64,000 nt of DNA from Streptococcus infantis (GTDB taxonomy: Bacteria; Bacillota; Bacilli; Lactobacillales; Streptococcaceae): positions 1-64,000 of the forward strand of contig NZ_JADMUH010000007.1 in the NCBI RefSeq assembly GCF_015546995.1, written 5' to 3'. Within the stretch, counting starts at the first letter, position 1; each line of letters opens with the position of its first letter. The notes beneath the pieces were generated by a model. It did not search any database and had not been told where the DNA came from. It worked only from the letters and a program-made list of their open reading frames with translations. Positions 31,664 to 40,184 of this stretch are shown here, one piece after another. The position numbers and the translations under genes were made by a program.

Positions 31664-32507
31664 TATTCCAGCCTCCTAATAGACGTTCTTTTAAGCTTAG
31701 TTCTTGTTCATCCTTAGGTATCAGAATACGACGTAGTTCTTCCTCGAATTCTTCCAAACTTAGATCATATTTGAAGACACCATTATAGGTGATGGATATC
31801 CCCCCAGTTTCTTCTGATACAACAAAAGTAAGGGCATCTGAAACTTCTGATAAACCTATGGCTGCACGGTGACGAGTTCCGAACTCTTTGGAAATACCTG
31901 TGTTTTCAGTCAGTGGTAAATAGGCAGAAGTTACTGCAATCCGATCCCCACTGATAATGACTGCACCGTCATGGAGAGGCGTATTAGGGATAAAGATGTT
32001 AATTAATAACTCAGCAGAAATTTTAGCATCCAAAGGAATTCCTGTAACGATATACTCTTGCAAGGTTCTCACACGTTGAACAGCTACCAAAGCTCCAATC
32101 TTTCGCGGGCTCATATACTCAACAGATTTTACAAAAGCTTGTACCATCTGCTCCTCTGAACTCATAGGAGTATTTGAAAAGAAGTCCGTAGCTCGACCTA
32201 ATCGTTCCAAACCTGTCCGAATTTCTGGAGAAAAGATAACAACCGCTGCGATAACTCCATAGGTAATCAATTGGTTAATCAACCAGGAAATAGTCGTCAA
32301 GCCCAAAAAATTAGCCGCAATCTGAGCTAAGATAAAAACTAAAACGCCTCGAACCAGAATCATAATCTTGGTTCCTGCAATTGATTTTGTAAATTGATAT
32401 AAGATATAAGCGACGATTAGAATATCAATCACATTTATCGCAATACTCCAAGGACTGGAAAACAAACTAGACCAGTATTGAAGATTAGATAATTGCTGAA
32501 AATTCAT
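31650..32507 (-). CDS. cdaA: Diadenylate cyclase CdaA (c-di-AMP synthase)
   Basis: Membrane enzyme making c-di-AMP from two ATP. The start is set at MNFQQLS (285 residues), because GAGAGGGG precedes that ATG; the upstream TTG lies inside this SD. Three transmembrane helices span about 15-90. The DAC domain has the DGA motif (LHDGAVIISGDR) and RHR motif (GTRHRAAIGLSE), both required for catalysis. c-di-AMP controls potassium and osmolyte transport and wall integrity in streptococci. Confidence 0.96.
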   Translation of the reverse strand: MNFQQLSNLQYWSSLFSSPWSIAINVIDILIVAYILYQFTKSIAGTKIMILVRGVLVFILAQIAANFLGLTTISWLINQLITYGVIAAVVIFSPEIRTGLERLGRATDFFSNTPMSSEEQMVQAFVKSVEYMSPRKIGALVAVQRVRTLQEYIVTGIPLDAKISAELLINIFIPNTPLHDGAVIISGDRIAVTSAYLPLTENTGISKEFGTRHRAAIGLSEVSDALTFVVSEETGGISITYNGVFKYDLSLEEFEEELRRILIPKDEQELSLKERLLGGWNNEKK

Positions 32508-32539
32508 CCTGTGTCCCCTCTCCAAAAAAGCTTCTCTTC

Positions 32540-32548
32540 ATTATACCA
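32540..32548 (-). promoter_or_regulatory. Extended -10 promoter of cdaA-cdaR-glmM
   Basis: TGGTATAAT on the minus strand, about 32 bases before the cdaA ATG. Confidence 0.6.
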
Positions 32549-32600
32549 TTTTTAATAGAAATTTTCTCCCCCCTACCTCATTTTAAATTGGCAGAAAATA

Positions 32601-32609
32601 TGTTAGAAT
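32601..32609 (+). promoter_or_regulatory. Extended -10 promoter of the ferredoxin reductase gene
   Basis: TGTTAGAAT about 30 bases before the ATG; divergent from the cdaA promoter. Confidence 0.5.
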
Positions 32610-32639
32610 AAAATGATAAAAATGAAATAAGGAGAAACC

Positions 32640-33608
32640 ATGTCTGAATTATATGATATTAGCATCATAGGGGGTGGCCCAGTTGGTCTTTTCGCAGCCT
32701 TTTATGCAAATTTACGTCAAGCTAAAGTACAAATCATTGACTCTCTTCCTCAATTAGGTGGCCAACCTGCCATTCTTTATCCTGAAAAACAAATTCTTGA
32801 TGTCCCAGGTTTCCCAAATCTCACTGGTGAAGAACTAACTAATCGCCTCTTGGAACAACTAAAAGGTTTTGATACACCAGCACATCTCAATGAAACTGTT
32901 CTTGACATTGAAAAAGAGAATGATATTTTTAAGATAACAACTACTAAAGGTATTCATAGTAGTAAAGCTGTCATTATCGCTATGGGTGGTGGTGCCTTTA
33001 AACCGCGTCCACTTGAATTGGATGGTGTTGATAGTTATGAAAATATCCATTACCACGTTTCTAACATTCAACAATATGCTGGCAAGAAAGTAACCATCCT
33101 GGGTGGAGGAGACTCTGCTGTGGACTGGGCCTTAGCTTTTGAAAAGATTGCTCCAACTACACTTGTTCACCGTCGAGATAACTTCCGTGCGCTTGAACAT
33201 AGTGTCCAAGCCCTTCAAGAATCATCTGTTAGCATCAAAACACCATTTGTACCAAGTCAACTTCTTGGAGATGGAAAAACTCTTGACAAGCTTGAAATCA
33301 CAAAAGTCAAATCCGATGAGAGCGAAACCATTGAAGTGGACCACCTCTTTGTCAACTATGGCTTTAAATCTTCTGTCGGTAATCTTAAAAATTGGGGATT
33401 AGACCTTAACCGCCACAAGATTATCGTTAACAGCAAGCAAGAATCAAGCCAGTCAGGAATTTACGCAATTGGTGATTGTTGCTACTATGAAGGTAAGATT
33501 GATCTAATTGCGACAGGTCTTGGTGAAGCACCAACTGCTGTTAACAATGCCATTAACTACATCGACCCTCAACAAAAAGTACAACCAAAACACTCAACAA
33601 GTTTATAA
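32640..33608 (+). CDS. Ferredoxin/flavodoxin-NADP+ reductase, thioredoxin-reductase type (YumC-like)
   Basis: 322-residue flavoprotein with the FAD-binding GGGPVG loop (11-16) and the NADPH-binding GGGDSAVDWA, but no CxxC redox pair in the central region, which excludes thioredoxin reductase. This is the FNR2 class found in Bacillus (YumC). The C-terminal AIGDCCYYEGK and EAPTAVNNA motifs are typical. Strong SD AAGGAG. Likely supplies reduced flavodoxin or ferredoxin. Lone plus-strand gene between two minus-strand operons. Confidence 0.9.
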   Translation: MSELYDISIIGGGPVGLFAAFYANLRQAKVQIIDSLPQLGGQPAILYPEKQILDVPGFPNLTGEELTNRLLEQLKGFDTPAHLNETVLDIEKENDIFKITTTKGIHSSKAVIIAMGGGAFKPRPLELDGVDSYENIHYHVSNIQQYAGKKVTILGGGDSAVDWALAFEKIAPTTLVHRRDNFRALEHSVQALQESSVSIKTPFVPSQLLGDGKTLDKLEITKVKSDESETIEVDHLFVNYGFKSSVGNLKNWGLDLNRHKIIVNSKQESSQSGIYAIGDCCYYEGKIDLIATGLGEAPTAVNNAINYIDPQQKVQPKHSTSL

Positions 33609-33609
33609 G

Positions 33610-33642
33610 AAAAAAACCACGAATCCTAGGATTCGTGGTTTT
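33610..33642. terminator. Bidirectional terminator between fnr and whiA
   Basis: Near-perfect palindrome ACCACGAATCC/GGATTCGTGGT with A- and T-runs. It overlaps the whiA stop codon. Confidence 0.85.
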
Positions 33643-34552
33643 AAAGTTCATCAGCAATTTTATTTATCTTTCTCAGTCGATGATTGACACCACTTTTTGT
33701 GAGTGGATTTGTCAAACTGTCAGCCAATTGCTGGATAGAGTAGTCCGGATGTTGGATACGCAAATGTGCTACTTCCTGCAAATCTACTGGTAGGCTATCT
33801 AGACCTATGGTATCAATGATTTTACTGATATTGTTGATAGTTTTCATGCTTGCAGAAACCGTACGAGCGATATTAGCTGTCTCTGCATTATTAGCACGAT
33901 TGAGATCATTCCGAGTTTCTCGGAGAATCTTGACGCCTTCAAAAGTATCTCTCGCTTCCATGGCTCCCACTAAAATCAGAAAATCCATAATATCTTCCGC
34001 TCGCTGAAGATAGGTCACCGCGCCTTTTTTTCGTTCGATCACTTTAGCATCTAGCAAGAACTGCTGCAAGAGCGAAGCAATCCCTTGGGCATGGTCTAGA
34101 TAAACAGAACTTATTTCTAACTGATACTTGCCTGACTCCGGATCCCGAATACTCCCATTTGCTAAAAATGCACCACAAAGATAGGCACGACCTGCTTCTT
34201 CATCTCCTAAAATTTCTGGATCAATCCCAGTCTCCAAGCCAAAGAAAGAATCGGCCAAACGCAAATCTGCTAAAAGTTCTTGGACTCGCTCATCCGTAAA
34301 TACAGTATAGACGCGATTTTTCCGTAAATTACTTCTCTGGTGGTGACGAATCTCAGACTTGATGCCGTAAAAGTGCAAGAAAGATTCATAGAGATGACGA
34401 GCCAATTTAGCATTTTCTGTAATGACGGACAAGGTCAAACCAGAGCTCGATAAACCAATACTACCAGACATCTTGATAATAGCTGACAATTCATGACGAC
34501 TCAGGTGATGCTGACTTAAAATTTCTTCTTTTACTGCTACTGTAAAACTCAT
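33641..34552 (-). CDS. whiA: WhiA sporulation/cell-division regulator homologue
   Basis: 303 residues: N-terminal degenerate LAGLIDADG homing-endonuclease fold ([11 protein letters not shown] ... [13 protein letters not shown]) and a C-terminal helix-turn-helix (about 230-300, [13 protein letters not shown]). Known to bind DNA and affect division in Gram-positives. Last gene of the rapZ-yvcK-whiA operon, overlapping yvcK by four bases. Confidence 0.95.
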   Translation of the reverse strand: MSFTVAVKEEILSQHHLSRHELSAIIKMSGSIGLSSSGLTLSVITENAKLARHLYESFLHFYGIKSEIRHHQRSNLRKNRVYTVFTDERVQELLADLRLADSFFGLETGIDPEILGDEEAGRAYLCGAFLANGSIRDPESGKYQLEISSVYLDHAQGIASLLQQFLLDAKVIERKKGAVTYLQRAEDIMDFLILVGAMEARDTFEGVKILRETRNDLNRANNAETANIARTVSASMKTINNISKIIDTIGLDSLPVDLQEVAHLRIQHPDYSIQQLADSLTNPLTKSGVNHRLRKINKIADEL

Positions 34553-35526
34553 TTTCTCACCTGTATGATACGCATGAGCTCATCTACGATTAAATCACCA
34601 TCGTGAAAGGCTCCCCCATTTTCCAAGCGTAGAAAGTTGGATGAAATGACACGTGGGACTTGCTTACGCAAACCTTCAAAATCATGCTCAACCTGCACCA
34701 AATACTCATCAAAACGGTTGGTATCCATATAGTCCCTCGGAACCTTTTCGATATTAACAAGGACAGTATCGATAAATGGACGGCCTAAATGACGATGCAA
34801 GACTGCTACGTGATCACTATCTGAGAAATGCTCCGTTTCTCCACGTTGAGTCATAATATTGCAGACATAGGCAATCTCCGCCTTAGTCTCTAGAAGAGCC
34901 TGTCCAATTTCTTCAATAACAATGTTTGGTAAGATGGATGTAAAGAGCGATCCCGGTCCCAAAACAATCATATCACTCTCAAGAATGGTATTGACAACAC
35001 GACGGCTAGCCTGCGGTTTCTCATCATCTAGAGTGTTTGTTACATAGACATGGTCAATCATACCTGAATGATCTGCAATGTGACTTTCCCCAGCAACTTC
35101 TGAACCATCTTTAAAGACAGCATGGAGTGTCAAAGGATGGTCACTTGATGGGAAAATCTTCCCTGTAGTATGGAAGAATTTACTCAGCAATTGCATGGCA
35201 TTATAGGTCGAACCCTGCATTTCAGATAAACCTGCAATGATAATGTTTCCTAGCGGATGACCTGCAAATGAACCAGCATCCTCAGAAAAACGGTATTGAA
35301 AGACCTTTTCATAGAATTTTGGCATATCTGACATAGCCACAAGAACATTGCGAAGATCCCCAGGAGGAGTCAACTGTTGAATGTTTTTACGAAGCTCTCC
35401 TGAAGAACCTCCATCATCAGCAACGGTTACAATGGCTGCAATTTCGACATCCTTTTCCCGTAAACTCTTTAAAATAACAGGGATCCCGGTTCCACCACCA
35501 ATCACCGTGATTTTTGGTTTTCTCAT
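34549..35526 (-). CDS. yvcK: YvcK/GlmR gluconeogenesis and wall-precursor factor
   Basis: 325 residues of the CofD-like family: N-terminal [16 protein letters not shown] loop and [11 protein letters not shown]. YvcK binds UDP-GlcNAc and in Bacillus stimulates GlmS and affects cell shape on gluconeogenic carbon. Overlaps rapZ and whiA by four bases each. The gene is only a few kb from glmM and cdaA, which act on the same precursor pathway. Confidence 0.94.
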   Translation of the reverse strand: MRKPKITVIGGGTGIPVILKSLREKDVEIAAIVTVADDGGSSGELRKNIQQLTPPGDLRNVLVAMSDMPKFYEKVFQYRFSEDAGSFAGHPLGNIIIAGLSEMQGSTYNAMQLLSKFFHTTGKIFPSSDHPLTLHAVFKDGSEVAGESHIADHSGMIDHVYVTNTLDDEKPQASRRVVNTILESDMIVLGPGSLFTSILPNIVIEEIGQALLETKAEIAYVCNIMTQRGETEHFSDSDHVAVLHRHLGRPFIDTVLVNIEKVPRDYMDTNRFDEYLVQVEHDFEGLRKQVPRVISSNFLRLENGGAFHDGDLIVDELMRIIQVRK

Positions 35527-36416
35527 GAACGGTTTACCGTTTCCTTTCTTCGGTCTTTATCACGATGGCTTTCGTTTACAGGCCAATGTTTCGCCAAATC
35601 ATTTGCTAAACGCTTTGCAAAGGCAACGCTTCGGTGCTGCCCACCTGTACAACCCACTGCAATGGTTAAAACAGATTTACCTTCTTTTTTATAGCCAGGA
35701 AGAATCGGTTCAATCAGGGCTAGCAAATGACGGTAGAAATCTTCAGATTCCTCATGATTCATAACATAATCATAAACTGCCTGATCCTCACCCGTCTGAT
35801 TACGGAGTTCAGGTAGATAGTAAGGATTTGGCAAAAAACGAACATCAAATACCAAATCGGCATCAATTGGAATTCCGTATTTAAACCCAAAAGACATAAC
35901 CTCGATACGGAAAGACTGCGTTTGTTCTTGGTCTGAAAACTGTTCTGCAATGGTCTTTCGAAGTTCACGTGGAGTTAACTCTGTCGTGTCTACCACGTTT
36001 TGACTCATATTTTTCAAAGGCGCCAAGAGTTCGCGTTCCAGCTTAATCCCGTCCAAGATACGACCATCTGCTGCTAGTGGGTGACTTCTTCTTGTTTCCT
36101 TATAACGTGCCACTAATTCCTTATCAGCCGCATCCAAAAAGAGGATTTTAAAGTCTAAATCATCTTGATTTTCCAACTCATCCAAGACAGCCTGAATCTC
36201 TGAAAAGAAAGAACGACTACGCATATCAACCACTAAAGCTAACTTGTGGTCATCATCCTTGGTCTCGACCAACTGCAAAAACTTTGGCAAGAGAGCAGGC
36301 GGCATATTATCAATGGTAAAATATCCTAAATCTTCAAAGGACTGAATGGCTACCGTTTTCCCTGCACCACTCATCCCTGTCACAATCACCAGGTGAAGTT
36401 GTTTCTTTGTCATCAT
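35523..36416 (-). CDS. rapZ: RapZ/YvcJ nucleotide-binding protein
   Basis: 297 residues with P-loop [10 protein letters not shown] near the N-terminus, [11 protein letters not shown], and a C-terminal [11 protein letters not shown] motif. In E. coli RapZ senses GlcN-6-P and guides decay of the GlmZ RNA; the Gram-positive YvcJ hydrolyses nucleotides and influences competence. No small RNA partner was found nearby. First gene of the operon with whiA. No strong promoter was seen in front of it; some read-through from ridA is possible. Confidence 0.94.
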   Translation of the reverse strand: MMTKKQLHLVIVTGMSGAGKTVAIQSFEDLGYFTIDNMPPALLPKFLQLVETKDDDHKLALVVDMRSRSFFSEIQAVLDELENQDDLDFKILFLDAADKELVARYKETRRSHPLAADGRILDGIKLERELLAPLKNMSQNVVDTTELTPRELRKTIAEQFSDQEQTQSFRIEVMSFGFKYGIPIDADLVFDVRFLPNPYYLPELRNQTGEDQAVYDYVMNHEESEDFYRHLLALIEPILPGYKKEGKSVLTIAVGCTGGQHRSVAFAKRLANDLAKHWPVNESHRDKDRRKETVNRS

Positions 36417-36427
36417 AGTCTCCTTAT

Positions 36428-36458
36428 ATCAAAAGAAGTTTGGAAGAACCAAACTTCT
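36428..36458 (-). terminator. Hairpin between ridA and rapZ
   Basis: Perfect arms AGAAGTTTGG/CCAAACTTCT with a 5-base loop, followed by only a short T stretch, so it may be leaky. Confidence 0.6.
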
Positions 36459-36464
36459 ACTAGC

Positions 36465-36845
36465 TTATCCAATCTCTGCGATGACTTCAATTTCGACTTT
36501 TACATCGCGAGGAAGACGAGCTACTTCCACAGCTGAACGAGCTGGAAATTCCTTATTAAAGGCTGTTTGGTAAACCTCATTGAAGGGTACAAAATCGTTC
36601 ATATCGCTTAAGAAACAGGTTGTTTTCACCACATGGTCAAAATCTGTTCCTGCTTCTGCCAAAATCGCTCCAATGTTTTTCAAGACTTGTTCGGTCTGTT
36701 CTTGAATCGTTTCTCCTACGATTTCTCCAGTTTCAGGAGATAGAGGAACTTGACCGCTAGCAAACAAAAAGTTCCCAACGATTTTTCCTTGAACATAAGG
36801 TCCGATTGCCTTTGGAGCTTTATCTGTATGAATTGTTTTTGCCAT
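36465..36845 (-). CDS. ridA: RidA/YjgF-family enamine/imine deaminase
   Basis: 126 residues. Hydrolyses reactive enamines formed by PLP enzymes. The GPYVQGKIVGNFLFASGQVPL strand region, the catalytic Arg in FPARSAVEVARLP and the final VEIEVIA strand match the trimeric family. It lies 9 bases after engB. Confidence 0.93.
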   Translation of the reverse strand: MAKTIHTDKAPKAIGPYVQGKIVGNFLFASGQVPLSPETGEIVGETIQEQTEQVLKNIGAILAEAGTDFDHVVKTTCFLSDMNDFVPFNEVYQTAFNKEFPARSAVEVARLPRDVKVEIEVIAEIG

Positions 36846-36854
36846 ATGTATTCC

Positions 36855-37448
36855 TCACAGTTTTTCTAAAATAGCATCCCAAGCCTGGTCCATTCCTGCT
36901 TTTGTTACGGATGAAAAGAGGATAAAATCATCACTTGGATCAAAGTTTAATTTCTTTTTAATGGCTGATTCGTGCTTGTTCCATTTACCGCGCGGAATCT
37001 TGTCTGCCTTGGTCGCCACAATGATGACCGGAATCTCATAATATTTAAGAAATTCGTACATCTGTACATCATCTGCTGACGGATCATGACGAAAGTCAAC
37101 GAGACTAACCACTGCTCGAAGATTTTCTCGAGTGGTTAAGTACTCCTCAATCATGCGTCCCCATTTTTCGCGTTCCTTTTTGGACACACGGGCATAACCG
37201 TAACCAGGCACATCTACAAAACGCATCTTATCATCAATATTAAAGAAATTAAGTAGTTGTGTTTTCCCTGGTTTTCCAGAGGTACGAGCTAGATTCTTAC
37301 GATTGAGCATGGTATTGATAAAACTTGATTTACCAACATTTGAGCGACCTGCAAGAGCAATTTCAGGAAGTTCATCCTGCGGATAGTGGGACTTGTTGGC
37401 AGCACTCAGTAAAATCTCAGCATTGTGTGTATTGATTTCCATAGTCAC
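36855..37448 (-). CDS. engB: Ribosome biogenesis GTPase YsxC/EngB
   Basis: 197-residue GTPase needed for 50S subunit assembly. G1 [11 protein letters not shown]2 TPGKT-like switch ([12 protein letters not shown]), G3 DVPGYGYA, G4 TKADKI and G5 FSSVT are present. It starts two bases after clpX, the conserved clpX-engB order of Firmicutes. Confidence 0.96.
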   Translation of the reverse strand: MTMEINTHNAEILLSAANKSHYPQDELPEIALAGRSNVGKSSFINTMLNRKNLARTSGKPGKTQLLNFFNIDDKMRFVDVPGYGYARVSKKEREKWGRMIEEYLTTRENLRAVVSLVDFRHDPSADDVQMYEFLKYYEIPVIIVATKADKIPRGKWNKHESAIKKKLNFDPSDDFILFSSVTKAGMDQAWDAILEKL

Positions 37449-37450
37449 CT

Positions 37451-38683
37451 CTAGGCTGTCTCTAGGATTGGCTTAGCTGTTCCATCAACTGCTTCTTTTG
37501 TGATACGAACTGTTTTCACATTTTCTTGACTTGGAACTTCAAACATAACATCTAGCATGGTTTCTTCGATAATTGAGCGAAGACCACGCGCACCAGTTTT
37601 ACGTTCGATGGCTTTGCTCGCAATTTCCTGAAGTGCTTCATCGTCAAATTCAAGCTCAACATCGTCATATGAAAGCAAGGTCTGGTATTGTTTGACCAAG
37701 GCATTTCTTGGCTCTTTCAAAATGCGAACCAAATCATCTACTGTCAACTGCTCCAAGGCTGCAAAGACAGGCAAGCGTCCAATCAATTCAGGAATAATAC
37801 CGAATTTCTGAATATCTTCTGCAATGATTTCTTGCATGTAAGAACTGTTTTCGTCAATAGCCTTGCTATTTTGTCCGAAACCGATAACTTTTTCACCAAG
37901 ACGCTGTTTGACAATTTCTTCGATTCCATCGAAGGCACCACCCACGATGAAGAGGATATTCTTAGTATCTACTTGAATCATTTCTTGTTGTGGATGTTTG
38001 CGTCCACCTTGTGGAGGAACACTTGCTACTGTACCTTCGATAATCTTGAGGAGAGCTTGTTGCACACCTTCACCAGAAACATCACGTGTAATAGAAACAT
38101 TCTCGCTCTTCTTAGCAATCTTGTCGATTTCGTCCACGTAGATAATGCCACGCTCTGCTCGTTCAATGTTAAAATCAGCTGCCTGCAAGAGTTTGAGGAG
38201 GATATTTTCAACGTCCTCACCCACATACCCAGCCTCAGTAAGAGCTGTCGCATCAGCAATAGCAAATGGTACATTCAAACTTCTAGCAAGAGTCTGAGCA
38301 AGGAAAGTCTTCCCTGATCCAGTTGGGCCAATCATTAGAATGTTTGACTTTTGCAAATCCACATCTTCACTATCTTCACGAGTGTCATGGAAATTGATGC
38401 GTTTGTAGTGGTTATATACAGCCACTGCCAGAGCACGTTTGGCACGATCTTGACCGATCACATAGTGGTTCAAAATGTTTAGGAGTTCGATTGGTTTTGG
38501 TACCTCAGACAAGTCCGCCAAAACTTCCTCAGCCAACTCCTCACGAATAATTTCCTGAGCCAACTCCACACATTCATTACAGATAAAGGCATTGTTCCCA
38601 GCAATTATTTTTTTAACTTCTTCTTGGCTTTTGCCACAAAATGAGCAATAAACCATCATATCATTTTTCCTATTTGTAGACAT
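37451..38683 (-). CDS. clpX: ATP-dependent Clp protease ATP-binding subunit ClpX
   Basis: AAA+ unfoldase delivering substrates to ClpP. 410 residues: zinc-binding domain with Cys13, Cys16, Cys35, Cys38; Walker A GPTGSGKT at 119-126; pore loop GYVGED; Walker [11 protein letters not shown]; sensor and arginine-finger region GRLPV. The RKH loop and the IGF loop that docks to ClpP (IGFGQN) are visible. ClpP is encoded elsewhere. Confidence 0.97.
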   Translation of the reverse strand: MSTNRKNDMMVYCSFCGKSQEEVKKIIAGNNAFICNECVELAQEIIREELAEEVLADLSEVPKPIELLNILNHYVIGQDRAKRALAVAVYNHYKRINFHDTREDSEDVDLQKSNILMIGPTGSGKTFLAQTLARSLNVPFAIADATALTEAGYVGEDVENILLKLLQAADFNIERAERGIIYVDEIDKIAKKSENVSITRDVSGEGVQQALLKIIEGTVASVPPQGGRKHPQQEMIQVDTKNILFIVGGAFDGIEEIVKQRLGEKVIGFGQNSKAIDENSSYMQEIIAEDIQKFGIIPELIGRLPVFAALEQLTVDDLVRILKEPRNALVKQYQTLLSYDDVELEFDDEALQEIASKAIERKTGARGLRSIIEETMLDVMFEVPSQENVKTVRITKEAVDGTAKPILETA

Positions 38684-38714
38684 GATTCCCTTCCGTTCTA
38701 ACTATTCATTCTAT

Positions 38715-38885
38715 CTAAAATAAGGTCATATAAAAAGCATGAATGCTATTCACCAAGTTTGTGAAAGCATTTAGCCAAAGCAGAGTAGCAAGTCCAAAGC
38801 GCTTTTTACGAAAAGCGTGTGTTCCAGCTACAAGACAGACAGCACACAAAAGAGCTGTAAAAAATCCAAAAATACTACGCTCCAT
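38715..38885 (-). CDS. Small membrane protein, 56 residues, between dfr and clpX
   Basis: Translated by hand: [19 protein letters not shown] at the N-terminus, then a basic turn (FRKKRFG at 25-31) and a second hydrophobic stretch (about 32-56), predicting a two-helix hairpin in the membrane. Its ATG shares one base with the TAA of dfr (TAATG), so it is translationally coupled, and it ends 31 bases before clpX. Pneumococcus has a small gene in the same place. Function unknown. Confidence 0.65.
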   Translation of the reverse strand: MERSIFGFFTALLCAVCLVAGTHAFRKKRFGLATLLWLNAFTNLVNSIHAFYMTLF

Positions 38886-39391
38886 TAGACTTCCTTCCTC
38901 TTTCTATATTCGATGGTAAAATCATAGACATTTTTCTCATCTTTGGAATAAGATTTGCTTGCAGCAGTCTCAAAAACAGTCAAGTCAAAATCTTCTGGGA
39001 AATAGGTATCCCCTTCAACTTGAGCATGAATTTGTGTCACAATAATCTCATCGAGATAAGGTTCAAAAAGCTGAAAAATCTGCTTGCCACCAATGATATA
39101 GAGATTCTTAGCCTGATGATGATACCAGTCTAAAACATCCTCAACATTTTGAAAGACCAGAGCACCATCGATTACTTCTTCAGGATTGCGCGTCAAAATC
39201 AAGGTTTCACGTCCTGGAAGCAATCGTCGACCCATCCCATCAAAGGTGACACGACCCATTAAAATGGCATGATTCAAGGTTGTTTCTTTAAAATGTTTTA
39301 ACTCTGCTGGCAAATGCCAAGGTAAACGATCCTCTTTCCCGATCACACCCTTTTCATCTTGAGCCCAAATGGCTACGATTTTCTTTGTCAT
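38885..39391 (-). CDS. folA: Dihydrofolate reductase
   Basis: Reduces dihydrofolate with NADPH, the trimethoprim target. 168 residues, complete: [31 protein letters not shown] and YIIGGKQIF. Residue 100 is Ile, the wild-type state; Leu at this site gives trimethoprim resistance in pneumococcus. First gene of the folA-(56 aa)-clpX-engB-ridA unit. Often named dhfR or dyr in streptococci. Confidence 0.96.
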   Translation of the reverse strand: MTKKIVAIWAQDEKGVIGKEDRLPWHLPAELKHFKETTLNHAILMGRVTFDGMGRRLLPGRETLILTRNPEEVIDGALVFQNVEDVLDWYHHQAKNLYIIGGKQIFQLFEPYLDEIIVTQIHAQVEGDTYFPEDFDLTVFETAASKSYSKDEKNVYDFTIEYRKRKEV

Positions 39392-39470
39392 GCTTTCATC
39401 CTTTTCATTGATAGTTCTATTTTATCAAAAATCTTCAAAAAAGACTGTTTTGGAATGCCCTCCTGAATAG

Positions 39471-39502
39471 AAAAAATCCGTAGAAAACTTCTACGGATTT
39501 TT
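39471..39502. terminator. Terminator of dpr
   Basis: AAAAATCCGTAGAA/TTCTACGGATTTTT stem with T-runs in both directions. Confidence 0.85.
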
Positions 39503-39518
39503 AGAAAAATGCAGTATC

Positions 39519-40037
39519 TTACAAACCAGGTGCTTGTCCTAATTCTGCTGCAAGCATCCAAACTGTTTTTTCAAGATCTGCCTTAGCACCAACGAAGATA
39601 TCATTGGTTACATCATCACCTTCTTCATCAGTTACATCCAAAGCTTTTTGGAAAAGAGTGATAAGGTAACGATAAATTTCAAGGACACGTTCCAAACTTT
39701 CTTCTACGTTGCGGAATTCTCCAACACCTTCTTCGATTTCACTGTGTTGAAGGAATTCTGTCAAAGTAGAGTATGGTTTGCCACCAAGTGTAATCAAACG
39801 TTCGCTGATTTCATCAAGGTAAGCATCTAGACTATCCATGTATTCATCCATCTTAGGATGCCATACCATGAATCCACGTCCACGCATGTACCAGTGTACT
39901 TGATGAAGAGCGATATGTGCTACGTACAAGTCAGCTACGGCTTGATTCAAAACTTCCTTTGTATTTACAAGCGCTTCTGCCGCTGGTTTAGTTAATGTTG
40001 CTACATCTTTTACTGCTTCTTTTTTCAATTCTACCAT
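39519..40037 (-). CDS. dpr: Dps-like peroxide-resistance protein (Dpr)
   Basis: 172-residue ferritin-like protein forming a dodecamer that stores iron and stops Fenton chemistry; essential for air tolerance in catalase-negative streptococci. The ferroxidase segment [21 protein letters not shown] and the partner site [11 protein letters not shown] are intact. The N-terminal extension with Lys and Glu fits streptococcal Dpr. It has its own promoter with an operator-like repeat and a 5'-terminal stem-loop. Confidence 0.94.
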   Translation of the reverse strand: MVELKKEAVKDVATLTKPAAEALVNTKEVLNQAVADLYVAHIALHQVHWYMRGRGFMVWHPKMDEYMDSLDAYLDEISERLITLGGKPYSTLTEFLQHSEIEEGVGEFRNVEESLERVLEIYRYLITLFQKALDVTDEEGDDVTNDIFVGAKADLEKTVWMLAAELGQAPGL

Positions 40038-40060
40038 GTTTATTACCTCTTTTCATTTTT

Positions 40061-40119
40061 TATAGCCACTTTATCAGTGGTTATAGTACAAGTATACTAC
40101 TCCCAGCATTCGATAGCAA
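40061..40119 (-). promoter_or_regulatory. dpr promoter, palindrome and leader stem-loop
   Basis: TTGCTA (40114-40119), 17-base spacer, TATACT (40091-40096). An imperfect inverted repeat (40082-40099, TAGTA..TACTA) covers the -10. The predicted transcript begins at about 40084 and opens with a stem TATAACCACT/AGTGGCTATA (40061-40086, one mismatch). Confidence 0.55.
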
Positions 40120-40184
40120 GGAAAGTGTACTATCTTAGAAAAGTCTTAATAGACTGATAATTTAAGAATAGGAAACTGTAATTT

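Noticed and set aside
37688-38317. 209-codon antisense frame inside clpX
   Set aside because: It mirrors the clpX codons; composition is Cys/Asn-rich and no ribosome site exists.
38885-39391. Trimethoprim-resistant dihydrofolate reductase
   Set aside because: Residue 100 is Ile, the susceptible state at the best-known site.
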